This document shows, one piece after another, positions 26,810-36,441 of a stretch of DNA of 64,000 nt. Numbering within the stretch: the first letter of the stretch is position 1; the number at the start of each line of letters is the position of its first letter. The translations under genes were made by a program, and so were the position numbers. The DNA is from an uncultured Clostridia bacterium (GTDB taxonomy: Bacteria > Bacillota > Clostridia > Christensenellales > Borkfalkiaceae), in assembly GCA_904373255.1 (NCBI GenBank), contig CAJFFD010000002.1, forward strand, positions 32,860 to 96,859, given 5' to 3'. The notes beneath the pieces are model-generated. The model was given only the letters and a program-made list of their open reading frames with translations. It searched no databases and was not told where the DNA came from.

Positions 26810-29800
26810 TTACCAGGCGCTTGAAACCACCAGTTCTGTTGAATTTCCTCCGTTGATATAGAAGGTCTGATGATTTTCGACATTCTCATGATCGCGCAGC
26901 CAGCCGGCAACCGTTTGCGTATCAAAATCGCTGAGCGAGATCGATGTGATATCCTGACTGCCTTCAGCTATGACATCCCCGTTTGAATCCTCTATCCGGA
27001 TCGAAAGCGTCAATTTCGAATAATCGGAAGCAACTTCATACCCGATATAGAAAGTATACACTCCGCTTGAAGAGATTTGTTTATTCTCGTTGAACCCGAT
27101 CGCTGTATTGGTTGTATTCTGCGGGAGCAATGTATTATTGTTTGTTCGCAACCAAATCGAGATACCGTCGCCCGCCTGACCGGCGTTTATGCTGCCGTCG
27201 TGGAACAATACGATGTACATAGCGCCGTCCATCGCCTCCGCAATACCCGTTGCGTTGAAAACGATCGTTCCTTTCATCGGATCGACAAGGTTGCCGCCTG
27301 CATATGCCCAGCTTCCGATAGACGTATCGCCCGAGCTAAATCCGGAATATGCGCTGTTCGCACTTAAATCGGAAAGAGTATAATAGCTTTCAATATCCTC
27401 CAGGCAGCGGTTCAGCTTTTCCACCAACGCAGTATCGAGTTTAGCCTTGTTTTCTTCGTCAAGTGCATCATATTCGGATTTTGCAAGCTTGATTGCCGCA
27501 ATATCCTGCGCGGTGTACGACTCTTTTTCCGTCAACGCATTGATTAGGCTTTCAACATATTCAACCGCAAAGCTTGCAATTTTCTCTTCAAACTCCTGCA
27601 ACAGTGCTTCGTCTTCGGAAACGACACGTTTGACCGCATTATCCAGATTGTTATAAGAAGCACGGAGCGCATCGATTGCAGTCTTTACTTCATCGCTATA
27701 CGAAGTAATATCGTCCGGCGAGGCAGGCAATGCGTCGAACCCTTCGCGCCAGATCTCCGCCTCGATACCGATCAATTTGTCGATATTGGTGACGTTCTCC
27801 TGCGTATCCAGGCTCAAAGCATTATATGCAGCGCGCGCCGCCGCCACGGCTTCTTTGTTCGCTTCCGAATAGCCTTCCGTATATTCGGGCAACGCTTCAA
27901 TCTGCGCTACGACATCCGGAGCATTCGAAATACGAATGACATTACCGACATACAACGAGCCCGATGTAATAACCGCATTATTGTCAGCATCGACCGCGGT
28001 AATATTCAGTTCGGACAGAGTAAACTGCGAACGGAACACAAGCTCGATCCACCCGCTTCCCGGTTCAATTACAAAGCCGCCGACCAATTTAGCATCTTCG
28101 CCTTTTTCGTTATATGCGGCATCAGAAACATGCCAATTCAATTGGAAAGCATAACGCACATCTTCCGTAGTGTTATTCACCCAAATATGCGTTTCATCAT
28201 ATCCCGAGCCGGTAAGCGGAGAAATGGGAATGGTCACCCAGTTCGTGGATCCGTTGAAATTCAACTGCATTGAGCCTTCCGCTTCGCCGCATACAACATC
28301 TTCCGAGAATGCCGTCGTGCCGCCCGAGAATTCACCGACCTGCGTAAGACCGAGAAGCTGGTCAAAACGAAGAATGGTTTCGCCGCCGTTTTCAACGTCT
28401 TCGGCGCCAATGAGCGCATTCATATAATCGGAAATCGCCGTTTCGAGAATATCATAATTTTCGACCGTAAAGCGATATGCCTGCGGCAAATCGAGGTAAC
28501 GCTGATAGTAGCCTTCAAGAATTTCCTGATCCTCCGCCGTAATCGTTTCACCGTCAAGCGTGGCGATGTCGGCAACGAGCGAATCGACCTTTTCCATATC
28601 CTCACGGATTTCATCTGTATACACCTGCCCGAACTGTACGCGCAAATCGTCAATGTAATACACGGATTCGGTCGTATTTGCAAAACGTATATTCAGCCCG
28701 ATTAAATCATCCGCAAGGAAATTGACGATGATCGGGTCAAGCGTCACTTTGCACTCCGTCCATGCGTAGGGCGCAAGCGTAAATTCGCCGCCTTCAAGGT
28801 CAACGACCACGTTTTGCTGCTGCATCAGGGAAAGCGTTACCGTCTTTTCTTCGGCGGAATCATTGTAAATCCTTACGGAGAACCCGCCTAATTCATCTTC
28901 GATGGGCATTCCGCTCAAAGCGGAGCGATCGAAACGGGCAAGGATTTCGGTAAACGTGCCGCGTTCATAATAGACGCGCAGCGCACCTTCGCCCTGACGG
29001 GGAGAGAGATCTGCCTCGTCATGCGGGTCTTCCTCCTCGACGGGTTCCTCGTAATCGGATGCACGCGTTCCCGTCCACGCGCTGCTGATGCTCACGCCTT
29101 CGGAATTGCCGGTGCTGATAAAGAACGTCTGGTGCCTTGCAACGTTTTCATCTTCCTGCAGCCAGGATTTTATCGTCTGCGCGCCGAAATTTGTTGTCGT
29201 GAATTCCGTAACATCAACGCTCTGGTCTGCAATCACATCGCCCGACTCGTCTTCAATTTTTATCGAAATCGTCAGCTTTGCGTAGTCCTCTGCGACTTCG
29301 TATCCGACCGTGAAAGTGTACGTTTTATCGGGCGTAATCGTTTTTGACTCGCCGTCATCCCCTGTTTCAAACGCAAGCCCTGCATTGGTCGAATTTTGGG
29401 GCAGCAGCGTGTTGTTGTTTGTGCGTACCCAGATAGCCACGCCGTCACTCGATTGCCCTGCGTCCGTGCTCGGGTCTTGGAACAGCGTCAGATAGAATGC
29501 GCCGTCCATATTGGCGGCAATACCGCTCACGTTGAATATAATCGTCCCCTGCATGGGATCGCGCAGTGTGCCGCTGTATGCCGTCCAGGACGCAGCCGAG
29601 GAAATATCCGCCGTGAATCCGCCGCCGAAATCGCCGACGGTATAATACCCGGCAAACACTTCGCTCGCCTCCAACTCCTTCAGCTTATCGAGATTCGTTA
29701 CAAGAAGTTTGCCCTCGTCGGTGAGTTCGCCGTATGCTCTGCGAGCTTTTGCGACAGCGTCTTTATCGGCAAACGTGACTTCCGATACGGAAGGCAACGC

Positions 29801-30142
29801 TTCGATTTGGGCGACAACTGCCGCCGCCGCATCTTCCGTTCCGGAATTATCCTCTTCCGGGATGAAATTATCCGCGCCGACGACGGACAGTTTGCCGAGC
29901 GGCGTATAATTCCATTCATACAACTGCGATACCCTGTACATATCGGCAACGCTGTCGAAGCCGTTGTAGAGCATATCGCCTTCGTATTTGGTTTCATCTT
30001 CAGGAGTTTCGTCGGAAGGGTTCTGAACCGTTCCGCCTCCTTCTTCGTTATTTTCCTCGCTGCCGTCGTTACACGCGGCTGCAAAAAGCAAACTGGAACA
30101 CATAGCGACCGCCAAAAGGATTAATAATAATCTTTTCCACAT
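26810..30142 (-). CDS. Large modular surface lipoprotein with duplicated ~190-residue module
   Basis: 1110 residues. Signal peptide and lipobox with Cys24 (LFAAAC), then an acidic Glu/Asn-rich linker. Residues 106-160 are a helical FIVAR-like segment (VVAQIEALPSVSEV...). Module A is 166-356. A central region follows (about 360-700) with jelly-roll-like carbohydrate-binding character (IYNDSAEEKTVTLSLMQQQ, YIDDLRVQFG). More FIVAR-like helices lie at about 750-915, and module B (920-1110) closely repeats module A: both contain DPM-x-GTI-x-FN, A-x-x-MDGA, TNNNTLLPQN, YEVA-x-DY-x-KLT-x-SI, HQTF and end in SSAW. No catalytic signature is recognised. A glycan-binding surface role is inferred from architecture and operon position. 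The start is fixed by GAGAGGGGG before the ATG. Confidence 0.8.
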   Translation of the reverse strand: MWKRLLLILLAVAMCSSLLFAAACNDGSEENNEEGGGTVQNPSDETPEDETKYEGDMLYNGFDSVADMYRVSQLYEWNYTPLGKLSVVGADNFIPEEDNSGTEDAAAAVVAQIEALPSVSEVTFADKDAVAKARRAYGELTDEGKLLVTNLDKLKELEASEVFAGYYTVGDFGGGFTADISSAASWTAYSGTLRDPMQGTIIFNVSGIAANMDGAFYLTLFQDPSTDAGQSSDGVAIWVRTNNNTLLPQNSTNAGLAFETGDDGESKTITPDKTYTFTVGYEVAEDYAKLTISIKIEDESGDVIADQSVDVTEFTTTNFGAQTIKSWLQEDENVARHQTFFISTGNSEGVSISSAWTGTRASDYEEPVEEEDPHDEADLSPRQGEGALRVYYERGTFTEILARFDRSALSGMPIEDELGGFSVRIYNDSAEEKTVTLSLMQQQNVVVDLEGGEFTLAPYAWTECKVTLDPIIVNFLADDLIGLNIRFANTTESVYYIDDLRVQFGQVYTDEIREDMEKVDSLVADIATLDGETITAEDQEILEGYYQRYLDLPQAYRFTVENYDILETAISDYMNALIGAEDVENGGETILRFDQLLGLTQVGEFSGGTTAFSEDVVCGEAEGSMQLNFNGSTNWVTIPISPLTGSGYDETHIWVNNTTEDVRYAFQLNWHVSDAAYNEKGEDAKLVGGFVIEPGSGWIELVFRSQFTLSELNITAVDADNNAVITSGSLYVGNVIRISNAPDVVAQIEALPEYTEGYSEANKEAVAAARAAYNALSLDTQENVTNIDKLIGIEAEIWREGFDALPASPDDITSYSDEVKTAIDALRASYNNLDNAVKRVVSEDEALLQEFEEKIASFAVEYVESLINALTEKESYTAQDIAAIKLAKSEYDALDEENKAKLDTALVEKLNRCLEDIESYYTLSDLSANSAYSGFSSGDTSIGSWAYAGGNLVDPMKGTIVFNATGIAEAMDGAMYIVLFHDGSINAGQAGDGISIWLRTNNNTLLPQNTTNTAIGFNENKQISSSGVYTFYIGYEVASDYSKLTLSIRIEDSNGDVIAEGSQDITSISLSDFDTQTVAGWLRDHENVENHQTFYINGGNSTELVVSSAW

Positions 30143-30159
30143 TTCTTTTTCCCCCTCTC

Positions 30160-32643
30160 TCAATTGATCTCGTACCAAATATCACTGATCGAGAAAGTTT
30201 TGTCCGGTTCAAGCTTCGTACCCTCGTCATTGACGTTCTGGAATGCAAAGCGCACGCTTTCAATCAGCGAAAGCACGTCGTCTGTATAGGTTTCGCTGTT
30301 GAGAGTGATACGGAACTCGCGGGAACCGCCCGCTTTAACATAACCCGTGCCTGCCTGCATAACTGCCCCGTCGCTGCGAACCAAACGCAGGATGAATTCC
30401 ATATCCGTTTCACCCGTGTTCTCGATCGTGAAGCAGATCGCCGATGCGCCGCTTATGCCGCCCGTAACGCCGAACTGCACATAGGGCGAGAAACGAAGCG
30501 TTGCGCCGTCGATCGTTTCCCCGTCGGACGAACGATTTACAGAGACAATGGTGACATTCGCCTTGCCGTCGGCATAGGAGACCGAGCTTTCTTCCGTAAC
30601 CGTTCCGTTGCCCGTGTTTTCTGCAAACGATGCAATAACGCCTGCCGCATTCAACCCGAAGGTATAGGTGTTATCCCCCGCAGCGATCGTAACGTTTTTC
30701 GCGGTCTCGTCGGTATTCGTCACGGTATATCTGTACCCGGTGCCGCTCGCCGTTCCGCTCACGGAACTGCCGTCGATCGTCAGGCTGTCCAGCGTCGAAT
30801 AAATCGCAATACTGCCCTGCTCCGGATGCACGATGATGCCCTCGTCGTTCTGCAAAGCGATAATCCTTTCGGCAAGCTCCGCGCGAGCCGCGGCTACCAG
30901 CGCGTCGTCGGTGTAATAACTCGTTCCCACAAAGAGCGAATCATACAGATCGTTCACATAGTCGTTGAAATCGATCGTAATGCCGTACTCATCCGCTTTT
31001 TCATTTAAAAGATCTTCGTATACGCACAGCATGTCGTAATCGTCCATCGCGTCGCGCCATGCCGCCAGGCGAATGCTCGCAAACGGATATTCGCTGCCGT
31101 AATATGCGCCCGGATAGAGAAGAAAACCGTCGCCGCCGCAATAGCCTGCGCGTTCCGCCGTTTCATATACATTGACATCCCGCCATGTATCCTCGTTGAT
31201 TGCCTCATACATATTGACCGCCCAATACAGATAGCCGTTGACGCCGAACTTCTTTGCCATCCATCCGGTAACGCGCGTGCCCAGGTTGTAGTCGTCGATA
31301 TGGAAGGTCGGGTTCGGATAATTCGGCCCGACACAGGTATATGCCCACAACTCACCGTTGCTGTTCGCCTCCGCGCCGTCTTGGTATTGCTGCAGCTGCG
31401 CATCGTCGCCAAACATATTCAGATACGGGCAGAAAGTAACGTGCTGGCTCGCAACCCAGTCGCCGCGGAACGTCGTATTCGTCAGGATTGCCGGAATGTT
31501 TGCTACCGCCTCATCCACAACCGCTTTGAATTCCGTACTAAAAGCCGCATATTCCTCGGTCGCCTGCACCGCGGCGAGCGCTCTTTCCAAAGTTTTGTCC
31601 CATTCGCCGCCGGCTCTGAACACGCGTTCTACTTCGGCGTCCATGCCGTGCATATCCGCCTCGTCGAAATAGGTCGGATAGATATATACGGTTTCAATGT
31701 ACGGAGTTTCAGGCGTGGAGATCTGCGCAATCGCCACGATATAATTGACTATATCCTGCGCCTGCGAACTCGTCGAAGTATACCCCGCCTGCATGATCCG
31801 CGGAATACAGAACGAATTGTAATTTTCGTTCTCGTACAACCGAACCATCTCCGCAACTTCTTCCTCGATGGAATATGAGTCCTTGATTACATAAGTATTC
31901 ACATTGTAATCGAGCAGGAAGTCGACATAGCGCTGCACCAACTCATCCGACGCTTCGTATTCGCCGCGGATCAAGCTGTTTCGATACAACAGGAAACTCG
32001 ACTGGAAAGACCTTCTCCCCGTATATTCGATATCCCATACTTCAACCGTTACGGGGATATTCTGTTTCGTCCCGCCCAAATCAAGCACGAAGGTTCCGGT
32101 ATATGTGCCGGGAACGGTGTCGCTTGTGGTCGTAACCTCAATGGTGATGCCTTGGTTCTGCCCTGCCGCTATTTTGTTTTCGCCGTATTCGACGGCAATA
32201 TCCAACGGCAGGAGCATATCGGGAACATAATCGCCCGCAACATAATTTGTATTGAGCGTATCCGATTTTCTCGTCACTTCCAGATATTTCTGGTGATATA
32301 CGGAAATATCGTCTTTGGAAATGGTGTGCCCGTTGCCGTCCGAAAGGTCTGCCGTCGTCACGTTATACGAATCGATGGCTTCATCGCCCGCCGTCACTAC
32401 GATCTGCGTGCCTTCCGTTTCGTCCTTCATCATCTGGATATCCACAGCAGCATCCAGCTTGGCATACGGAACATCTGTTTTGACATTCCTGGTTACCTTC
32501 GCCGTACCGTATGTACTCCATACCGCAGCGGCGGTGGGTTCCGGCGTCGGTGTCGGTTCAGGGTCTTGGGAGCATCCGACCGCCGTTCCCGCCAACATTG
32601 CGCAGGCTAATGCCGCGCAGGCTATTTTACCGCCTTTCTTCAT
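30160..32643 (-). CDS. DUF4091 (GH123-like) surface lipoprotein
   Basis: 827 residues with a lipobox (Cys24, GTAVGC). The N-terminal beta domain (DIAVEYGENKIAAGQNQGIT..., PGTYTGTFVLDLGG) is followed by a catalytic-like barrel with a DUF4091 core: NPTFHIDDYNLGTRVTGWMAKK, GYLYWAVNMYEAIN and IRLAAWRDAMDDYDML. This region is related to glycoside hydrolase family 123 (beta-N-acetylgalactosaminidases). The C-terminal 200 residues are beta-rich and probably bind carbohydrate. The ATG at 32643 is spaced 7 bases from AAGGAGG; the GTG just before it is too close. It lies between the binding protein and the large lipoprotein, with 17-base gaps on both sides. An exo-hexosaminidase role is plausible but unproven. 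Confidence 0.8.
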   Translation of the reverse strand: MKKGGKIACAALACAMLAGTAVGCSQDPEPTPTPEPTAAAVWSTYGTAKVTRNVKTDVPYAKLDAAVDIQMMKDETEGTQIVVTAGDEAIDSYNVTTADLSDGNGHTISKDDISVYHQKYLEVTRKSDTLNTNYVAGDYVPDMLLPLDIAVEYGENKIAAGQNQGITIEVTTTSDTVPGTYTGTFVLDLGGTKQNIPVTVEVWDIEYTGRRSFQSSFLLYRNSLIRGEYEASDELVQRYVDFLLDYNVNTYVIKDSYSIEEEVAEMVRLYENENYNSFCIPRIMQAGYTSTSSQAQDIVNYIVAIAQISTPETPYIETVYIYPTYFDEADMHGMDAEVERVFRAGGEWDKTLERALAAVQATEEYAAFSTEFKAVVDEAVANIPAILTNTTFRGDWVASQHVTFCPYLNMFGDDAQLQQYQDGAEANSNGELWAYTCVGPNYPNPTFHIDDYNLGTRVTGWMAKKFGVNGYLYWAVNMYEAINEDTWRDVNVYETAERAGYCGGDGFLLYPGAYYGSEYPFASIRLAAWRDAMDDYDMLCVYEDLLNEKADEYGITIDFNDYVNDLYDSLFVGTSYYTDDALVAAARAELAERIIALQNDEGIIVHPEQGSIAIYSTLDSLTIDGSSVSGTASGTGYRYTVTNTDETAKNVTIAAGDNTYTFGLNAAGVIASFAENTGNGTVTEESSVSYADGKANVTIVSVNRSSDGETIDGATLRFSPYVQFGVTGGISGASAICFTIENTGETDMEFILRLVRSDGAVMQAGTGYVKAGGSREFRITLNSETYTDDVLSLIESVRFAFQNVNDEGTKLEPDKTFSISDIWYEIN

Positions 32644-32660
32644 CACTTTTCCTCCTTATT

Positions 32661-34238
32661 TTATACCAAACCAAGAAGCTCTTGGATTGACGGCCATTTT
32701 TTTGCAACTTCGGCATTATTTGTGGTAATAATATCCTGCGGGGTCGAGTTGCCGCGCAATGCGACGACCGGCTGAACTCCGTTTTCGAAGCATGTGCTGA
32801 CGGACGCAAGTACATAATAGCGCGACTTCGGCTCGCGGTCATACAGGAATCCTTCTTCCGCAGCGGCATTGACGCTCGTGCGGAATTCAGAGAACGTCAT
32901 CCCCGTGCTGTCATAGTCCTGCGTAGGCGCGGCGGGAAGCGTAGCGCCCTGCAATGTTTCGTAATAAATCTGCATCCCTTCATCCGAATACATGAACTTT
33001 AAAAATTCTTTTGCTTCGCGGATATGTGAGCTGTAAGAAGGAACATATGCCTGATGGTCGATGCCGCCAGCCATATAGGAATAATGACGCGCCTCCGTTA
33101 CCTTCTGAATATCTCCTTCGGTAACGCCGGAAGGCATTGCGGGTGATTCGCCCGCATCCACCGCGTCGACGTATTGAATGCATTCTATAAGCTTTTCCTC
33201 CGCAGCGTCTGCGCCGAGCGTACTTCCAAACGAAAGTTTATTGACGAGAGAAGAAATAACGGGCGTTTTGATAACATCTACGCGGGCGGAAGAGAAGTTT
33301 GCCTTCATTTCGTTTTCCAACCACGACCCGTTGACACAGAACAGAGCCTGACCGCGCAGAAATTGCCCTTGCATGCTGGTAAAATCTATGGAAGTTGAGC
33401 GCTCGTGCTGATATCCGTTATCCGGATCCAAAAGCGTTTTCAACACCTTCATCGCCTCAAGCTGCCCGTCGTATGTATAGACATACTGGCTTATTTCGCC
33501 GTCGGGGTCACGCCCTTCCATAAACAGCTTGACGTTGTCCACGCCTTCATACTGACCAAAGAAAATAGTGCTCCAGCCGGTGTAATATTCATCCTCTAAC
33601 GAATATATAAACGGCGCAACCTCTTCTTTGATCTCGTCGCAAAGCGCAAACAATTCGTTTGTGGTATACGGCACATCTTCATCCGTCAGCCCCAGGTCGT
33701 CCCATACATCGAGATTTCGGACAATCCCATACACGCCGCCCGCCCAAGGAAGCGCGTAATATTTCCCTTCAATATTAAACGCTTCTGCATACAGCGGATC
33801 CATTTTGTCCTCGATCGTAAGCTCAGAACCTTCGTCTACAACAGATCCCCATACGTCGGTGAGATCGGCATACAGGCAATCGTATGCCTGACCGCGAACC
33901 GAAATGGAGCCTTTGTATACATCTTCGGCAAACCAACCGCGTTTGTTGAAAAACAAATCTGTATCGCTGGCGAGCGATTCGATTTCCGTATCGAGCGTAC
34001 CCTGCCCCGTCGCTCCAACGACCGTCGAAATATCGACGTTGATCTTTGCTTTTTCTTCAAAAGCCTCCTCCAGAGCATACAGCCAGTCGGTGCCATAGCC
34101 GAGCTGCACCGCGGAAATGTGCAGATACCCGTTTTCGCCGGGTTCGCTCCTCTGCCCCGATCTGTTGCATGCCACAGTGCTCACGCAAAGCAGGCAGGCA
34201 AGACTCGATACAAGTACTTTTTTCAAAGCACCCTTCAT
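32661..34238 (-). CDS. Sugar ABC transporter substrate-binding lipoprotein
   Basis: 525-residue family-1 extracellular solute-binding protein. Lipobox with Cys24 (STVAC) and the usual two-lobe pattern, with KYYALPWAGGVYGIVRNLDVWDDLGL in the hinge region, a late TSMQGQFLRGQALFCVNGSWLE segment and SSHIREAKEFLKFMYSDEGMQIY near the end. It follows the two permease genes (77-base gap), so the importer is permease-permease-binding protein. No ATPase gene is present, as usual for Firmicutes, where a shared MsmK-type ATPase serves several importers. Confidence 0.9.
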   Translation of the reverse strand: MKGALKKVLVSSLACLLCVSTVACNRSGQRSEPGENGYLHISAVQLGYGTDWLYALEEAFEEKAKINVDISTVVGATGQGTLDTEIESLASDTDLFFNKRGWFAEDVYKGSISVRGQAYDCLYADLTDVWGSVVDEGSELTIEDKMDPLYAEAFNIEGKYYALPWAGGVYGIVRNLDVWDDLGLTDEDVPYTTNELFALCDEIKEEVAPFIYSLEDEYYTGWSTIFFGQYEGVDNVKLFMEGRDPDGEISQYVYTYDGQLEAMKVLKTLLDPDNGYQHERSTSIDFTSMQGQFLRGQALFCVNGSWLENEMKANFSSARVDVIKTPVISSLVNKLSFGSTLGADAAEEKLIECIQYVDAVDAGESPAMPSGVTEGDIQKVTEARHYSYMAGGIDHQAYVPSYSSHIREAKEFLKFMYSDEGMQIYYETLQGATLPAAPTQDYDSTGMTFSEFRTSVNAAAEEGFLYDREPKSRYYVLASVSTCFENGVQPVVALRGNSTPQDIITTNNAEVAKKWPSIQELLGLV

Positions 34239-34315
34239 TATGGACTCCTCCTTTTAATAATTTTTATTGATAAAAGCGCGCCGTGTAGCTCGCATATCAG
34301 CATAAATCTGTTCGA

Positions 34316-35209
34316 TCACTCCTTCAGTCCTCCGAAATATACCTTTTCCATAATCGTGTTTTGGAAGACAACAAACAAGATCAATACGGGGATCAGCGAA
34401 AGTATTACGCCTGCAAAATAAGCCGGAATATTTCCCTGGTATTGCGAGACCTCGCTGTAAGCATAAGTGCCATACGCCAAATTCGGATATTCCGTCATAT
34501 AAGCGGCTGTGCTTTCATAATCATTCCATGCCGTAATAAACTGCATTACAAACAGAGCGATTATACTCGGCAATACCTGCGGCAGCATTATCTGGAATAA
34601 AATCTGATAATGATTCGCCCCGTCGATCGACGCCGCCTCCGCGTAAGAATGGGATATTCCTTTCCAGAACGCATACATGTAAAAGAAATAAGAGCCGTAC
34701 AGCGTTATGCTGACAAGGGTAATGAGCGGACTGTTGATCAAACCCAAATTATAATACAGCCTGTATTGCGCGCCCTGCCCGCCATACAGCGGAAGCATCG
34801 ACACCAGAAGACCAAGCGTATACAGAAAGTGCGTGAATTTTGATCTGTAATGCACAAGCACATAGCACACGATAGCCGTTGTAAACCAAGTAAGGAAGGA
34901 CGACGATGTCGTGCGCCAAATGGAATTCCACAGCATATCCATAAATGTATGTTCACCGTCGACATTTGTCCATTCGGTAAATGCCTGTACATAATTTCCG
35001 AAATTCGGCGGCGTAGGAATGCTGAAAAGATTATAATTGAACTGGTCATCCAAAAAAGTATCCTGGTTCAATTTCAGTGAAATCAGAATCGCATATACAA
35101 AAAAGAATAAAATGAGCAAAGCGTACAAAGCAAACAGTATAAAAGCCACGCTGAACACGATCTTGCGCGATACGGAATTTCCATGACGATTATGTTTGCT
35201 TTTCCGCAT
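34316..35209 (-). CDS. Carbohydrate ABC transporter permease (MalG type)
   Basis: 297 residues, six transmembrane helices, CUT1 family. The EAA loop that docks the ATPase is visible as YAEAASIDGANHYQILFQIMLP. The N-terminal helix begins after a basic cytoplasmic stretch (RKSKHNRHGNSVSRK). It is the second cistron of the operon, 27 bases after the first permease gene. Confidence 0.92.
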   Translation of the reverse strand: MRKSKHNRHGNSVSRKIVFSVAFILFALYALLILFFFVYAILISLKLNQDTFLDDQFNYNLFSIPTPPNFGNYVQAFTEWTNVDGEHTFMDMLWNSIWRTTSSSFLTWFTTAIVCYVLVHYRSKFTHFLYTLGLLVSMLPLYGGQGAQYRLYYNLGLINSPLITLVSITLYGSYFFYMYAFWKGISHSYAEAASIDGANHYQILFQIMLPQVLPSIIALFVMQFITAWNDYESTAAYMTEYPNLAYGTYAYSEVSQYQGNIPAYFAGVILSLIPVLILFVVFQNTIMEKVYFGGLKE

Positions 35210-35236
35210 CTATTTTTTAACGTTTTCCATTGCCGT

Positions 35237-36199
35237 TTACTCCTTGCCCTCGCGATACAGAACTTTGCGCAATACCAACACGATCGGGAAAGTTATCACT
35301 GTCATAACAAGACCGATAGCAGAAGCGTAATACATATCCTGCGAAATTGTCGGAACCGCCCCCGTTGCATAACCGTACAACAGGAACGAAAGCGTCTGCG
35401 TATTGTACTCCCCTTGCGTCATGGCGAGAATCGGCCCCGTCGAAGACAGGATACCGGCAAAACTCAATACGATAATCGTGGATATTGTCGGCCAAACCAT
35501 CGGGATCACTAAATGTATAAGCTCCTGAAACCAATTGCAGCCGTCGATTTCGCCCGCCTCCAGCACATCTTCGCTGATAGCGTTCATCGCCCCGCCCAAG
35601 ACGACCATGTTTCCCCCGAAACCGAAAATAACATTATAAATCAGAAGCATAATGATCGCATTGTCGGTAACAAGAGGGTATTCATATGTTTTACCCAAAG
35701 CATGCAAGATTGCTTCGTAAGGGCCGCCGGACATAAAAGTATATTTATACAATATAACCAGAGCGGAACTGCAGATAATCGTGGGCAGGTATGTAACCGT
35801 GCGGAAAACTTTATAGCCGAGAATTTTCTTATAGACGAAATACGCCATCAGAATAGATATCGGCAGCACGATCAACAGCGCGACGGCATAAAAAAGCAAA
35901 GTGTTACGGAGCGCGATTAAAAGATCCCCGTCACGGAAAAAACCTGTAAATACCATTTCAAAATTTTCGAATGTAAAATACAGATGCATCCCCGTCAGGT
36001 CATATTTTTCTCTTTGGAAAGACATCGCAAGCGAATCGAGGTTGACGTATAGCCAAAATACAAGAAAAAATATGATCGGAATCCCCAATAAGCTCGCAAT
36101 AAATAATATCTCCTTCTTTTTTGCGTCGGTAAGCTTCTTTTTGGGTTTATTTTCATGGATGTTCCCATTTTCAGTTTTTACTTCTGCCAATTCTTCCAT
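35237..36199 (-). CDS. Carbohydrate ABC transporter permease (MalF/UgpA type)
   Basis: 320 residues with a charged 40-residue N-terminus and six membrane helices. The EAA loop is DVLEAGEIDGCNWFQELIHLVIP. The start is the ATG at 36199, preceded by AAGGGATTGCTT; an upstream in-frame GTG (36226) lacks a site. It is the first gene of the operon, so the double palindrome in its leader would control everything down to the phosphohexomutase. Confidence 0.92.
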   Translation of the reverse strand: MEELAEVKTENGNIHENKPKKKLTDAKKKEILFIASLLGIPIIFFLVFWLYVNLDSLAMSFQREKYDLTGMHLYFTFENFEMVFTGFFRDGDLLIALRNTLLFYAVALLIVLPISILMAYFVYKKILGYKVFRTVTYLPTIICSSALVILYKYTFMSGGPYEAILHALGKTYEYPLVTDNAIIMLLIYNVIFGFGGNMVVLGGAMNAISEDVLEAGEIDGCNWFQELIHLVIPMVWPTISTIIVLSFAGILSSTGPILAMTQGEYNTQTLSFLLYGYATGAVPTISQDMYYASAIGLVMTVITFPIVLVLRKVLYREGKE

Positions 36200-36233
36200 A
36201 AGCAATCCCTTCTTACAAATAACCAATAAAGTG

Positions 36234-36277
36234 TTTTTTGAGTTGCATGCAACTCAAAAAAGGGGTACCCCTTTTTT
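36234..36277 (-). promoter_or_regulatory. Two overlapping perfect palindromes in the operon leader (candidate RNA switch or operator)
   Basis: A 28-bp palindrome (36234-36261: T6, GAGTTGCATGCAACTC, A6) shares its A6 with a 22-bp palindrome (36256-36277: A6, GGGGTACCCC, T6). Read as minus-strand RNA, the order is A6-GGGGUACCCC-U6-GAGUUGCAUGCAACUC-A6. The U6 can pair with the A6 on either side, so the two long hairpins exclude each other; the first ends in U6 like a terminator. It lies between the promoter (start near 36352) and the first gene, 35 bases before its ATG. A DNA operator role for GAGTTGCATGCAACTC is the alternative. Confidence 0.7.
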
Positions 36278-36358
36278 CCGAAACTAAACGTATAAAACGC
36301 GATCATTTTTGATCTTCGTTTTTATTGTAATACGCCGTTCCGCCTTTTTCAATATCGA

Positions 36359-36387
36359 ATTGTAGGATAAATATATATTTTTGTCAA
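36359..36387 (-). promoter_or_regulatory. Sigma-A promoter of the glycan-use operon
   Basis: Minus strand: TTGACA (36382-36387), 17-base spacer, TACAAT (36359-36364). The leader to the first permease gene is about 150 bases. Confidence 0.85.
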
Positions 36388-36404
36388 ATAATATTGTTTT
36401 CATC

Positions 36405-36432
36405 TTGACAAAAATGAAATATGTTATATACT
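36405..36432 (+). promoter_or_regulatory. Sigma-A promoter of the AraC-family regulator
   Basis: TTGACA (36405-36410), 16-base spacer, TATACT (36427-36432). Its -35 faces the -35 of the divergent operon as an 11-bp inverted repeat (ATTTTTGTCAA / TTGACAAAAAT, 17 bases apart), so the two promoters share a symmetric control region. The regulator's ATG (36442) is 9 bases after the -10. Confidence 0.8.
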
Positions 36433-36441
36433 TTTGTTGCA

